NCBI GenBank assembly: GCA_965230615.1
Contig: OZ246012.1
Span: forward strand, 4,092,001-4,156,000
Direction of reading: 5' to 3'
DNA: 64,000 nt
DNA from: G965230615 sp965230615
GTDB lineage: Bacteria; Pseudomonadota; Gammaproteobacteria; HTCC5015
Shown in pieces: positions 27,966 through 35,649 of the stretch (the stretch's first letter is position 1; every line of letters starts with the position of its first letter). The translations under genes were made by a program, and so were the position numbers. The notes under the pieces are model-generated. The model had not been told where the DNA came from. It was given only the letters and a program-made list of their open reading frames with translations, and searched no databases.

Positions 27966-28383
27966 GTTTTTTACAGAAGGTATTCCGCAGTGTAAAGATC
28001 TAGGGATACTTGTTAATCATATAGAACCCGGCAAGGTTAAGCTGCAGTTACCTTGTGCAAGTTATATGCAGGGCAACTTGGATTTTAATTTTATTCATGG
28101 TGGCATTATTTCTACATTGATTGATACAGCATGTGGTATCACGGTGATTAGTGCTTTGCATGGCACTGAGAGAGTGGCAACCCTGGATTTGCGTATTGAT
28201 AACCTAAGACCAGCCGAGATGGGGCAGGATTTATATGTTGAGGCAGAGTGTTGTCGTCTGACAGAACAAATTGCATTTACCGATGCTATTGCCTACCAGG
28301 ATAAGGATAAGCCTTTCTCATTAGGACGCGGAACTTTTATGCGCTTAGGTAAATACATTCCTGCTACTGATGTTAAGGAGTAA
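27934..28383 (+). CDS. PaaI/YdiI-type hotdog thioesterase
   Basis: A 149-residue hotdog-fold protein. The ATG at 27934 has GGGGAAG upstream and gives a normal-length product; it overlaps the dinB 3' end by 32 bp. The family signature is FNFIHGGIISTLIDTACGITV, with the substrate-activating segment, and GTERVATLDLRIDNLRPAEMGQDLYVEAECCRL. These enzymes hydrolyse acyl- or aryl-CoA thioesters; the substrate here is unknown. A second, paralogous thioesterase starts immediately after its stop. Confidence 0.88.
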   Translation: MTANMMQEIVKFFTEGIPQCKDLGILVNHIEPGKVKLQLPCASYMQGNLDFNFIHGGIISTLIDTACGITVISALHGTERVATLDLRIDNLRPAEMGQDLYVEAECCRLTEQIAFTDAIAYQDKDKPFSLGRGTFMRLGKYIPATDVKE

Positions 28384-28827
28384 ATGATGAGTGATGAATC
28401 TTTATTATCATTGGTGGAGTCAGGGCAATATGAAAAAATCCAAGAGCATATTCCTTACTCGGCGTATTTAGGCTTGCGGCTGTATGAAGAAAGTGGTGAT
28501 CGACGGTATGCGATGCCTTTTCAGGAAAAATTTTTGGGAAACCCTGAACAACGCCTATTGCATGGCGGTGTCATTGCTGGCTTTATGGAGAATGCTGCTA
28601 TTTTTCAAGTCCTTATTCAGCAGCGCCAACGTCGTATTCCGAAACCTATCGACTTTTCTATAGACTATATTCGACCTGGTGCTGATGTAGAGTGTCATGC
28701 AGATGTGGATGTGGTTCGTGAGGGTAACCGGGTTGTATTAGCGCGTGTGGATTGTTGGCAAAATGATATCAATAAGTTGATAGCACAGGCACGAATACAC
28801 TTTTTGTTAGAAAAGTTTTCAGCGTAA
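28384..28827 (+). CDS. PaaI-type hotdog thioesterase, second copy
   Basis: A 147-residue hotdog thioesterase starting at the base after the previous stop, with AAGGAG at 28376-28381; the next ATG (28387) is also possible. EQRLLHGGVIAGFMENAAIFQVLIQ is the HGG active-site region, and KPIDFSIDYIRPGADVECHADVDVVREGNRVVLARV the strand-rich half. It differs enough from its neighbour to suggest a distinct substrate or a heteromeric partner. The gene ends 5 bp from the convergent SLC13 permease gene. Confidence 0.87.
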   Translation: MMSDESLLSLVESGQYEKIQEHIPYSAYLGLRLYEESGDRRYAMPFQEKFLGNPEQRLLHGGVIAGFMENAAIFQVLIQQRQRRIPKPIDFSIDYIRPGADVECHADVDVVREGNRVVLARVDCWQNDINKLIAQARIHFLLEKFSA

Positions 28828-28832
28828 TATTT

Positions 28833-29795
28833 TTAGTGTAAAGGCCAAATCAGGCCAATGAGTGGTACGCTCAGTACAACAATCATTATTTCTAAGGGTA
28901 AGCCTAATCGCCAGTAGTCACTAAAGTGATACCCACCTGGTCCCATAACAAGAATGTTATTCTGATGGCCAATCGGTGTGAGAAATGCACATGATGCGCC
29001 GATTGCAACAGCCATTAAGAAAGCGTCCGCATTAACACCAAGTTGATTAGCAATACCTGCTGCAATGGGTGCCATAATGACAGCAGTAGCTGTGTTATTC
29101 ATAATGTCTGATAACATCATGGTAATCACCATGATGATAGCTAATATAATCAGTGGTGAAAACATATTGTTGAGCTGTGCGATACTTCCGGTAATTAAGT
29201 CTGTGCTACCTGTTGTTTGTAATGCTTGACCCAGCGGTAGCATTGCGCCAAGTAATAAAATAATAGGCCAGTCAATAGCTTCATAGGCGGTGCGCATTGT
29301 GATAGTTTTGCTTATAATCAGCGTTAATACTGCAAAGCAAAAGCTTATGTGGATTGGTAATAAGCTTGCTGCAGTCACGGCTAAGGCGGCAATAAAAACT
29401 AATAAAGGTAAGAGCACCTGGGGGCGGCTGCTAATTTTTAGTCCTCTTTTAGCAAGCGGTAAGCAGCCAATGCGCGTGATAGTGTCATATAAGTTTGCTG
29501 ATTCGCCTTGCACCAATAAAATATCGCCTGCTTTTAAATTGACATGTCTTAAGCGTTGCTTAAGCGATTTACCTTGTCGAGCGATACCTAAGAGTGCAAT
29601 GCCATAACGTGAGCGTAGCCGCAAACCTTGGAAGCTTCTTTTTTCCAGGCGCGAGCCAGGCATAACGACCACCTCCATAACATCTATGTCTTCTGCGTTG
29701 AGGTCTTGCTGTTGCAGGGCGACATCGCCGACAAGCTCAGCGCCTAACTTTTGCATTAGGCTTGTTAAGCTGCTCGGATCAGCCTCGATGATCAA
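28833..29795 (-). CDS. SLC13 (DASS) family permease, C-terminal part after a frameshift
   Basis: This 320-residue frame holds the second half of a SLC13-type permease. It opens with the end of the first RCK_C domain (IIEADPSSLTSLMQKLGAEL). A second RCK_C domain follows (SRYGIALLGIARQGKSLKQRLRHVNLKAGDILLVQGES), and then about six transmembrane helices with the TAVIMAPIAAGIAN and GQNNILVMGPGGYHF-like motifs. The only usable start is a TTG at 29795 whose bases overlap the upstream stop (TTGA). Read together with the preceding frame it completes a ~600-residue transporter. Substrates in the family include dicarboxylates, sulfate and other anions. Confidence 0.8.
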   Translation of the reverse strand: MIIEADPSSLTSLMQKLGAELVGDVALQQQDLNAEDIDVMEVVVMPGSRLEKRSFQGLRLRSRYGIALLGIARQGKSLKQRLRHVNLKAGDILLVQGESANLYDTITRIGCLPLAKRGLKISSRPQVLLPLLVFIAALAVTAASLLPIHISFCFAVLTLIISKTITMRTAYEAIDWPIILLLGAMLPLGQALQTTGSTDLITGSIAQLNNMFSPLIILAIIMVITMMLSDIMNNTATAVIMAPIAAGIANQLGVNADAFLMAVAIGASCAFLTPIGHQNNILVMGPGGYHFSDYWRLGLPLEIMIVVLSVPLIGLIWPLH

Positions 29796-30616
29796 ATATC
29801 TTTAGTTTCTAATGTGAGGCTCTGTATTTTACGTTGCCCTAAATAACGTTGCTGACCGCGTAATAAGCCAATTATTTCTATATCTTCGGACAGCTCGTCC
29901 AGATCTTTAATGCTACTGCCGACATGTTTAGATTCATGATTAATAATGACTTCAACAATATATTCATTAATTTCAAACAGCTCTTCAGGCGATTGTTTGC
30001 CGCGACGTGCTCTTGGTATAAGCTTGTGACTGGTTAATACAATAAAAACAATACCTGCTAGCGCAATAGTGATGCCAACGGGTGCAAAATCAAAAATAGC
30101 AAACGCTTCACCCGTTAAACTTTCTCGGTAAGTAGCGATGATGATATTGGGTGGCGTTCCCATCAGAGTAGTGAGTCCACCAAGAATGGTGCCAAAAGAT
30201 AATGGCATTAAAATCAATGCAGGTGAGATCTTGCTGTCGCGCGCAGCCTTTAAAGCAATCGGCATAAGCAATGCTAGTGCGCCGACATTATTCATGAAGC
30301 CCGAGAGTAATGCGCCAATACCGCTTAGGGCTGTCAGTAGCAGCAGGCGGTTATGTGATGTTTTGAGTAATTGCTCGGCTAATATGTCAATTAGCCCAGA
30401 GGCTTCCAGAGCTTTGCTGATAATAAGAATGGCTGCTACCGTGATAACGGCTGGATGTCCCAGGCCGTAAAAAGCCGTTTCAGCAGGTACAATACCAAAT
30501 AATGTGGTAAATAGTAGCGCGCTGATTGCAATAACGTCGTAGCGAAGGCGTCCCCAGATGAACAGCAACATAGTTGCGCCCATGATACCGAACAGCAGGC
30601 TTTGTTCGCTAGTCAT
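29792..30616 (-). CDS. SLC13 (DASS) family permease, N-terminal part before a frameshift
   Basis: A 274-residue frame from the ATG at 30616 (AAGGG upstream; a TTG at 30649 inside the tandem repeat is less likely). It has about six transmembrane helices, with family motifs GFMNNVGALALLMPIALKAAR and LGGLTTLMGTPPNIIIATYRE, then the first RCK_C domain. It stops inside that domain at TLETKDI. One extra T in the ATTTGATC run would join it in frame to the following half as TLETKDI-L-IIEADP, exactly paralleling the second RCK_C copy LKAGDILLVQGES. So this is a frameshifted gene, a sequencing error or a split protein made by coupled reinitiation. Confidence 0.82.
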   Translation of the reverse strand: MTSEQSLLFGIMGATMLLFIWGRLRYDVIAISALLFTTLFGIVPAETAFYGLGHPAVITVAAILIISKALEASGLIDILAEQLLKTSHNRLLLLTALSGIGALLSGFMNNVGALALLMPIALKAARDSKISPALILMPLSFGTILGGLTTLMGTPPNIIIATYRESLTGEAFAIFDFAPVGITIALAGIVFIVLTSHKLIPRARRGKQSPEELFEINEYIVEVIINHESKHVGSSIKDLDELSEDIEIIGLLRGQQRYLGQRKIQSLTLETKDI

Positions 30617-30640
30617 CGCCCTTATGACATCTTGAAGAAC

Positions 30641-30804
30641 GGCGGGCAATATTTATTAGGCGTAGCCCACTTGTTATCAGCGTTATGCGATCATGGCGGG
30701 CAGTATTTATGAGGCGTAGCCCACTTGTTATCAGTGTCATGCCGATACGGCGGGTAGTTATTTATTAGGCGCTGCTGGTTTGTTGTTAGCATCATGCCGA
30801 TAAC
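30641..30804. repeat. Three imperfect 54-56 bp tandem copies derived from the slp 3' end
   Basis: Units begin with GGCGGG at 30641, 30695 and 30749. The first two are 54 bp and over 80% alike; the third is 56 bp, more diverged, and contains the last codons and stop of slp. Read on the minus strand, unit 2 would encode YRHDTDNKWATPHK, a recognisable copy of the slp C-terminus YRHDANNKPAAPNK. The array fills the gap between slp and the SLC13 permease. Confidence 0.8.
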
Positions 30805-31390
30805 GGCGGAGGTGGCGATGTCTCAACCCTATGTGTAAATGATGGCCATAATAATGATGGTGTCGATAACCGTGACGGCCGTAGCCAAAGCCATAAGTAT
30901 ATGGGTAACCGCCATAACCATAGTAAGGCTTGTTATAGTGCCAAGCATAATGCTCTGCAACATTCACTATAGGTAAGGTTTGTTGTGTTTGACTGTTGAT
31001 CTGCTTTTGCTCGCTGCCTTGGATAATACCCTGTACGGTGATTCGGCGGTCGTTGAAAAAGCGTTGCTGTTTGTAAGGCGCTGGAATGATGGCGATAAAG
31101 CGGCCATCAGAATTTGCGCTGGTAATCGGTTTGCCTTTGTCATCTAAAGGGCGTTGTAAAACCTCAAGGCGTAAGTGGTCTTCATGGGCTTGTTTGCTGA
31201 TAATAGTACCGCCCCAGCGCACTTGTGCATTCGTATAATTGGCTAAGTCCTGGGTGACCTCGGCTAATTGTACATCGTTACTTGGCGACAGGCTGATACT
31301 TTCGGGAATCGGGGTATGCAAGCTTGCGCAAGAGGATAATATACCTGTAATCAATAAGATAGCCGAAGCTTTTATGAAACGATGTAGCAT
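30758..31390 (-). CDS. slp: Slp-family outer-membrane lipoprotein with His/Tyr-rich tail
   Basis: A 210-residue lipoprotein. The lipobox is LSSC (Cys21) after a short signal peptide. The Slp domain covers residues ~30-150: VTQDLANYTNAQVRWGGTIISKQ, then LQRPLDDKGKPI and GRFIAIIPAPYKQQRFFNDRRITVQGIIQG. Slp is a starvation or stationary-phase lipoprotein in enterobacteria, and its molecular role is unclear. The last ~55 residues are unusual, with runs of glycine, tyrosine and histidine (YGYGGYPYTYGFGYGRHGY, then RHHHYYGHHLHIGLRHRHL), which could bind metal. The C-terminal coding segment has been copied downstream as a tandem repeat. Confidence 0.85.
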   Translation of the reverse strand: MLHRFIKASAILLITGILSSCASLHTPIPESISLSPSNDVQLAEVTQDLANYTNAQVRWGGTIISKQAHEDHLRLEVLQRPLDDKGKPITSANSDGRFIAIIPAPYKQQRFFNDRRITVQGIIQGSEQKQINSQTQQTLPIVNVAEHYAWHYNKPYYGYGGYPYTYGFGYGRHGYRHHHYYGHHLHIGLRHRHLRRYRHDANNKPAAPNK

Positions 31391-31511
31391 GCCATGCTCC
31401 CATAAATCGCATTTTCGATGCAGATTGGACTATTATAAAGTACGGAAGTTTCTCCGCAAAGGCTTCAGTATAATATACGTACAATAGCCTGTGTTAGATA
31501 TGGGGTGGAGC

Positions 31512-31952
31512 TTATTTCTGGGCGGTTTGAGGGGCGGGTTTGCCGCTATACACATTGCCACTTTTTTTCCATTTGGCTTTGGTGTTTTTATTTGGCGACA
31601 TATTGCGGCGGCTGGGATAGAGTTTCATTGTGAGTCGGGCGGCGGCATTCACAAAAGGTTCTCGGCGCTTTTTGCCACAGTATTTATCCAGCCAGCGTAA
31701 GACCTGTTTGTAGTTTTTAGTCCCAAGAATATCATAGGTGTTAATAACAATAAGGTTGAAGGCTGACAAATACCCCATTAGCCATTGCTCATAGTTCTCG
31801 AATGCCTTGCCACCAATTTTGCGGGCATTAATATAATCGCCGCAGTTATTCGCGCCGACACTAAATACAACAAAATCACCGTCCATATCTTTGGCTATAG
31901 CGTAGTTGTTGAGGCAGCAAAGCAGCAATAAAGTGTAGGTAAACTTCAGCAT
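31512..31952 (-). CDS. Secreted protein of unknown function
   Basis: A 146-residue protein with a signal peptide (about residues 1-20, ending NYAIA). The mature domain has two cysteines, in NNCGDYINARK and LDKYCGKKRREPFVNAAARL, which could form a disulfide, around a helical WLMGYLSAFNLIVINTYDILG. This resembles the small HdeA/Rap1a-like periplasmic proteins in outline, but I cannot assign the family. The last ~35 residues are basic and proline/lysine-rich. It is a single gene between slp and the AlkB-like gene. Confidence 0.65.
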   Translation of the reverse strand: MLKFTYTLLLLCCLNNYAIAKDMDGDFVVFSVGANNCGDYINARKIGGKAFENYEQWLMGYLSAFNLIVINTYDILGTKNYKQVLRWLDKYCGKKRREPFVNAAARLTMKLYPSRRNMSPNKNTKAKWKKSGNVYSGKPAPQTAQK

Positions 31953-32057
31953 TCCAGGGCTCCGTCAGGTTTATATCCTTGCACTAATATCAACGGCAAG
32001 CGTAGCGTAAACTTTAGTGTTCAAGCGCCGTCTCACACAGGATGTGCCTGTATTGTG

Positions 32058-32666
32058 TTACAAGATATACCGAAAAGTAATATTGATTCTGGGAGGAACT
32101 GGGCGCTGCGTTTTAGGTAGTTGATGTTGCCAGAAGTGCTGTGTCTCACCTTGCATAAAGAGCAGGCTGCCGTTGGCTAGCATAAGGTCGAGTTTATGTT
32201 GTTTGAGTTGGCGATGGCGTAATTTAAACTTGCGTTCTGCCCCAAAGCTGACTGAGGCGATGCAAGGGTTTTTCCCCAGCGCTTTTTCATCGTCACTATG
32301 CCAGGACATACTGTCCTGGCCATTGCGATAATAGTTCAGTAGCGCACCATTGAAGCGGCAGTTGCAGTATGCTTCAACGATTGTTTTGATGGTCAAGAGC
32401 TCAGGCAGCCAGTCATTGTGTTCAGATAGTTGCCCAGAATAGCGATACTGGATATTAGGGTCAGCATACCATGCAATTAAACGCGGCATGGTAACTTGCT
32501 TACCGTAGATATACAGGTTGCGTTGCGTCCAGTTAACTTTGTTTTGTAATGCTGTAAAGAAAACCTTGCTTTGTGTTGCTGAAAAACAATCGGCCAGATA
32601 TCCCAGTTGGCCATTGCTTAAGTCTAATATTTCAGGTTTTCGGCGATTATTGGTTTTGCTCTGCAA
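32058..32666 (-). CDS. alkB: AlkB-like 2-oxoglutarate/Fe(II) oxygenase
   Basis: A ~202-residue dioxygenase that would demethylate alkylated bases. The iron-binding HxD is in SMSWHSDDE with the distal histidine in ETQHFWQHQLPK. The 2-oxoglutarate arginines are in RINITFRYIL at the C-terminus. YSGQLSEHNDWLPELL and FNGALLNYYRNGQDSM are typical of the AlkB-homologue 2/3 type. The conserved region has no ATG; a TTG at 32666 preceded by GGAAAG at 5-bp spacing is the best start and overlaps the mltF 3' end by 20 bp. Starts further upstream would extend deep into mltF. It lies near ada-like and umuDC genes. Confidence 0.87.
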   Translation of the reverse strand: MQSKTNNRRKPEILDLSNGQLGYLADCFSATQSKVFFTALQNKVNWTQRNLYIYGKQVTMPRLIAWYADPNIQYRYSGQLSEHNDWLPELLTIKTIVEAYCNCRFNGALLNYYRNGQDSMSWHSDDEKALGKNPCIASVSFGAERKFKLRHRQLKQHKLDLMLANGSLLFMQGETQHFWQHQLPKTQRPVPPRINITFRYIL

Positions 32667-34044
32667 GTGTTCTTTCCAGAATATCTTGGTAATCCTTAAT
32701 ACGTTCGACATAGCGTATTGGTTCCATGCCGCGTGCATAACCGTATTTTAGCTTTTTGTAATACTGCTTTTGTGTGAGTAATGGTAAAACAGATTTTAAG
32801 TCAATCCACTTGCTAGGACTCTTACCGAGTTCAGTGGCCAGTTTTCTGGCATCATAAATATGTCCCATGCCAACATTGTAAGCGGCTAAAGCAAACCATA
32901 TTCTATCTTCTTCAATAACATCTTCTGGAATACGTTTTAATAGCTGACGTAAGTATTTCGCGCCACCCTGGATACTTTCGCTAGGGTTGGTGCGGTTTTT
33001 GACGCCCAGGGATTTAGCGGTGGTGCGTGTTAACATCATAATGCCACGTACACCAGTCGGACTTATCGCATTGGGGTCCCAGTGTGATTCTTGGTACGCC
33101 TGTGCCGCGAGTAATGTCCAAGGCAGCTGCTGTGCTTTGGCTGCAGTCATAAAGTCATCTTGGTATTTGTTGAGCCGTTTGGCAATCCGTCGTTTATAAG
33201 CACGAATATCGACAAAGTCAAAAATCTCAGTGTAGCTGTAATAGCGTTGATAAATGTCTTCAAGTGTGCCATTTGCTTTGATGGTGCTAAACCAGTCGTT
33301 TAATGCTTTATGTAGATCAGTTGCTTCGGTAGGTAATAGCCATACCAGTGGCTGTTGACCGGTAAGGTCCATTTGGATGGTAAGCTCAGGGTAGTAGCGA
33401 CGATTAATGGCCACAATATTTGAGTCAGCAATAGAGCAATCTATTTTTCGTTTCCAGACACGCTCAAGAATTTGTTCGGAAGATAAAGTGTCGGAAGTTT
33501 CCCATTTTAAGTCGGGCACAGAGACTTTTAACTTTTTCAGCGTTTCTATATAGCTGGTGCTAGCAGGCACCTCGATGGAGACATTGGCTAAATCCTGTAC
33601 GGCTCTCGGTCGAATGCCTTTACGGTGGCAAACAACTTGTTGTTTAACGCTCATATATTTAGGGCTGACAAGTGTTTTTTCGACGCGAGCTTTGGTCCGA
33701 GTAATACCTGCAGCAGCTAAATGTGCTTCACCGTTTTCAATTTTTACAATAATGTCCGCTGTGTTATCTTCAACAACATAATTGGTTGATACCCCTAAGT
33801 GTTCTGCAAAAGCCTGAGTTAAATGAAACTCGAAGCCTTCCGGGCCTTCTCGGCCTTCATAATAGGTTGTAGGCGCATTACGTATTAAGATAGTGATAGA
33901 GCCTTGTGCTTTGATTTTCTCCAGTAGTTGTGTGTTTTGTGGTTTGTTGTTTTGTAACTCTGGCCAATACAGTAAGCATATAATGATGAAACAGCATAGA
34001 AAAGTCAGCAGTATGCGAGATTGTGTTTTTGTTAGTGTTGTCAT
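32647..34044 (-). CDS. mltF: Membrane-bound lytic murein transglycosylase F
   Basis: A 465-residue two-domain protein. An N-terminal membrane anchor or signal (about residues 10-27) is followed by a periplasmic solute-binding-protein-like regulatory domain (~40-270, GSITILIRNAPTTYYEGREGPEGFEFHL). The SLT catalytic domain (~290-430) has its glutamate in AAQAYQESHWDPNAISPTGVRGIMMLT and later LAAYNVGMGHIYDAR. MltF cleaves peptidoglycan between MurNAc and GlcNAc to form 1,6-anhydro ends. It is followed by and overlaps the AlkB-like gene, and preceded by a small membrane protein with an 18-bp gap. Confidence 0.95.
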   Translation of the reverse strand: MTTLTKTQSRILLTFLCCFIIICLLYWPELQNNKPQNTQLLEKIKAQGSITILIRNAPTTYYEGREGPEGFEFHLTQAFAEHLGVSTNYVVEDNTADIIVKIENGEAHLAAAGITRTKARVEKTLVSPKYMSVKQQVVCHRKGIRPRAVQDLANVSIEVPASTSYIETLKKLKVSVPDLKWETSDTLSSEQILERVWKRKIDCSIADSNIVAINRRYYPELTIQMDLTGQQPLVWLLPTEATDLHKALNDWFSTIKANGTLEDIYQRYYSYTEIFDFVDIRAYKRRIAKRLNKYQDDFMTAAKAQQLPWTLLAAQAYQESHWDPNAISPTGVRGIMMLTRTTAKSLGVKNRTNPSESIQGGAKYLRQLLKRIPEDVIEEDRIWFALAAYNVGMGHIYDARKLATELGKSPSKWIDLKSVLPLLTQKQYYKKLKYGYARGMEPIRYVERIKDYQDILERTLAEQNQ

Positions 34045-34062
34045 ATTTTTATCGATTAATTG

Positions 34063-34605
34063 CTATGGATTTCCTTGCGAGATCGTATTGTCAACTTCCT
34101 TATTTTTTTTAGAGCTGCGGTCAGCTTGTCGGCGTTCTGCGAATATTTTGATATGGAAGTACCAACCCAGTCCACCAATAATCATACAGGTTAAACTGAT
34201 AGTAGAGATAATAATAAATAATACGATAATAAATAAAGTGGCGCTGAGTAAGTTTTGTTGATCGACTCGAGTTGTTTGTAGCTCAGCGACTTTTTCAGCA
34301 ATGATTGTATGTAGCTGCTCAGCATCATTGATTAACTTCAGTAATTGTGCATCAGTGTAATGCAGGCTACTGCTTTCATCCTGTTGGGGGGCGGATGATA
34401 TGGTATTTTGCAGCGCATTAAACTCCTGATTTAAGCTATTGAGATCTAATTCCAATAAAGTCATTGTCTGGTAGTTCTCATGCAGGTTGGCAGGGTATAT
34501 GGCAAGCTTTTGCCAGGTAAAGTAGATGTTGATTGCCATCAAAAGCATGCTCGCCAGCACTAGCAATTTGTAAAAAATATCTGATGTGAGCGAACGAGCT
34601 TCCAT
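34063..34605 (-). CDS. Two-helix membrane protein with a helical periplasmic segment, function unknown
   Basis: A 180-residue protein with transmembrane segments at about residues 10-29 and 122-149. The ~90 residues between are strongly helical with heptad-like leucines (MTLLELDLNSLNQEFNAL, then LLKLINDAEQLHTIIAEKVAEL), so a coiled coil outside the membrane is likely. The cytoplasmic C-terminus is short and charged (ERRQADRSSKKNKE). The layout recalls sensor modules that have lost their output domain, or scaffold proteins, but I recognise no family. It precedes mltF by 18 bp and is probably cotranscribed. Confidence 0.7.
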   Translation of the reverse strand: MEARSLTSDIFYKLLVLASMLLMAINIYFTWQKLAIYPANLHENYQTMTLLELDLNSLNQEFNALQNTISSAPQQDESSSLHYTDAQLLKLINDAEQLHTIIAEKVAELQTTRVDQQNLLSATLFIIVLFIIISTISLTCMIIGGLGWYFHIKIFAERRQADRSSKKNKEVDNTISQGNP

Positions 34606-34684
34606 ATACTATCCTATCCTCAATCAATCAACTTATTGTAGCAGAGCGTTGATATCTATGCCCGTTTGTGAGGCGGGCAGAGGC

Positions 34685-35518
34685 TTATTTATCGTAGAGT
34701 GCCGCTTCTCTACTCAGTATGGCATGTTTACGGGTTGGCCCCCAGCGGTATTCGCCTAGTGCGCCATTTTGCCGAATAACTCGGTGGCAGGGAATAATAA
34801 CAGCCACTGGGTTAGCGGCTATTGCCGTACCGACAGCACGACTCGCCTTGGGTTTACCGATGGACTTGGCAATTTGCTTGTATGTTGCAACATTGCCTGG
34901 CTTTATGTTCAGTAATGCCTGCCAGACATTTAACTGAAAATTAGTGCCCTTGATGAGTAATGCAAGTGGTGTAGTGTTATCTGGCATCTGATAAAACATT
35001 TTTTTTATCATTGCCGCTGTCGCTTGAGTGTCTTCATGCAATGTCGCTTCAGGCCATGCGGCTTGTGTTTGCTGGCAGAGTGAGGCTTTAGTTTCCTGGT
35101 CGATAAAGCTGAGTTTGCAGACGCCTCGGGCGGTTATAGCAATAAACGCTTCACCAAATGGCGTTGCGTGAATACCGTAAGCAATATCCAGTCCGCGCCC
35201 AGCCTGTTTATACTCAGAGGGCGTGACGGCTTCAATGTGTATAAAGTGATCATATAAGCGTGAGCCACTACTTAAGCCAACGGCGTTTGAGGCTTCAAGT
35301 ACCGAGAGTGAGTTATCACTCAGCAGTGTTTTGGCATGCTCAAGTGTCAGTATTTGTAAAAAGCGCTTTGGTGTTGTGCCAGCCCAGTGACTGAACAAAC
35401 GCTGAAAATGAAATGGGCTTAAGTGTACTTGAGCTGCAATGTCATTTAATGAAGGCTGTTTGGTCTTATTTTTGCGAATATAGTCTATCGCTGTGGCTAT
35501 TTTGTCATAATCGCTCAT
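34685..35518 (-). CDS. AraC/methylated-DNA-protein cysteine methyltransferase fusion (Ada-like)
   Basis: A 277-residue protein. The AraC helix-turn-helix domain occupies residues ~1-105 (PSLNDIAAQVHLSPFHFQRLFSHWAGTTPKRFLQ), and the O6-alkylguanine DNA methyltransferase domain ~115-270. The acceptor cysteine is in VIIPCHRVIRQNGALGEYRWG. The N-terminal zinc-cysteine domain of E. coli Ada, which repairs phosphotriesters and senses damage, is absent, so activation must work differently. Such short AraC-MGMT fusions are common. Together with alkB 2 kb away it suggests an adaptive alkylation response, which is inference. Confidence 0.92.
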   Translation of the reverse strand: MSDYDKIATAIDYIRKNKTKQPSLNDIAAQVHLSPFHFQRLFSHWAGTTPKRFLQILTLEHAKTLLSDNSLSVLEASNAVGLSSGSRLYDHFIHIEAVTPSEYKQAGRGLDIAYGIHATPFGEAFIAITARGVCKLSFIDQETKASLCQQTQAAWPEATLHEDTQATAAMIKKMFYQMPDNTTPLALLIKGTNFQLNVWQALLNIKPGNVATYKQIAKSIGKPKASRAVGTAIAANPVAVIIPCHRVIRQNGALGEYRWGPTRKHAILSREAALYDK

Positions 35519-35649
35519 CGTGCTTTATAATATCATCTGTTTGCGAGGGTTTGTTGCAATACAGAGATATTCTGCAGGGTAAGTCTGTGAATGTCGAACC
35601 GAATCTTGCGGTCTTGCCATTGGCCTTTAGTGATTGTTAGCGCTTGGGC

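Noticed and set aside
34659..34678. GCCCG/CGGGC hairpin downstream of the Ada-like gene
   Set aside because: Short stem and no T run, so not called a terminator.
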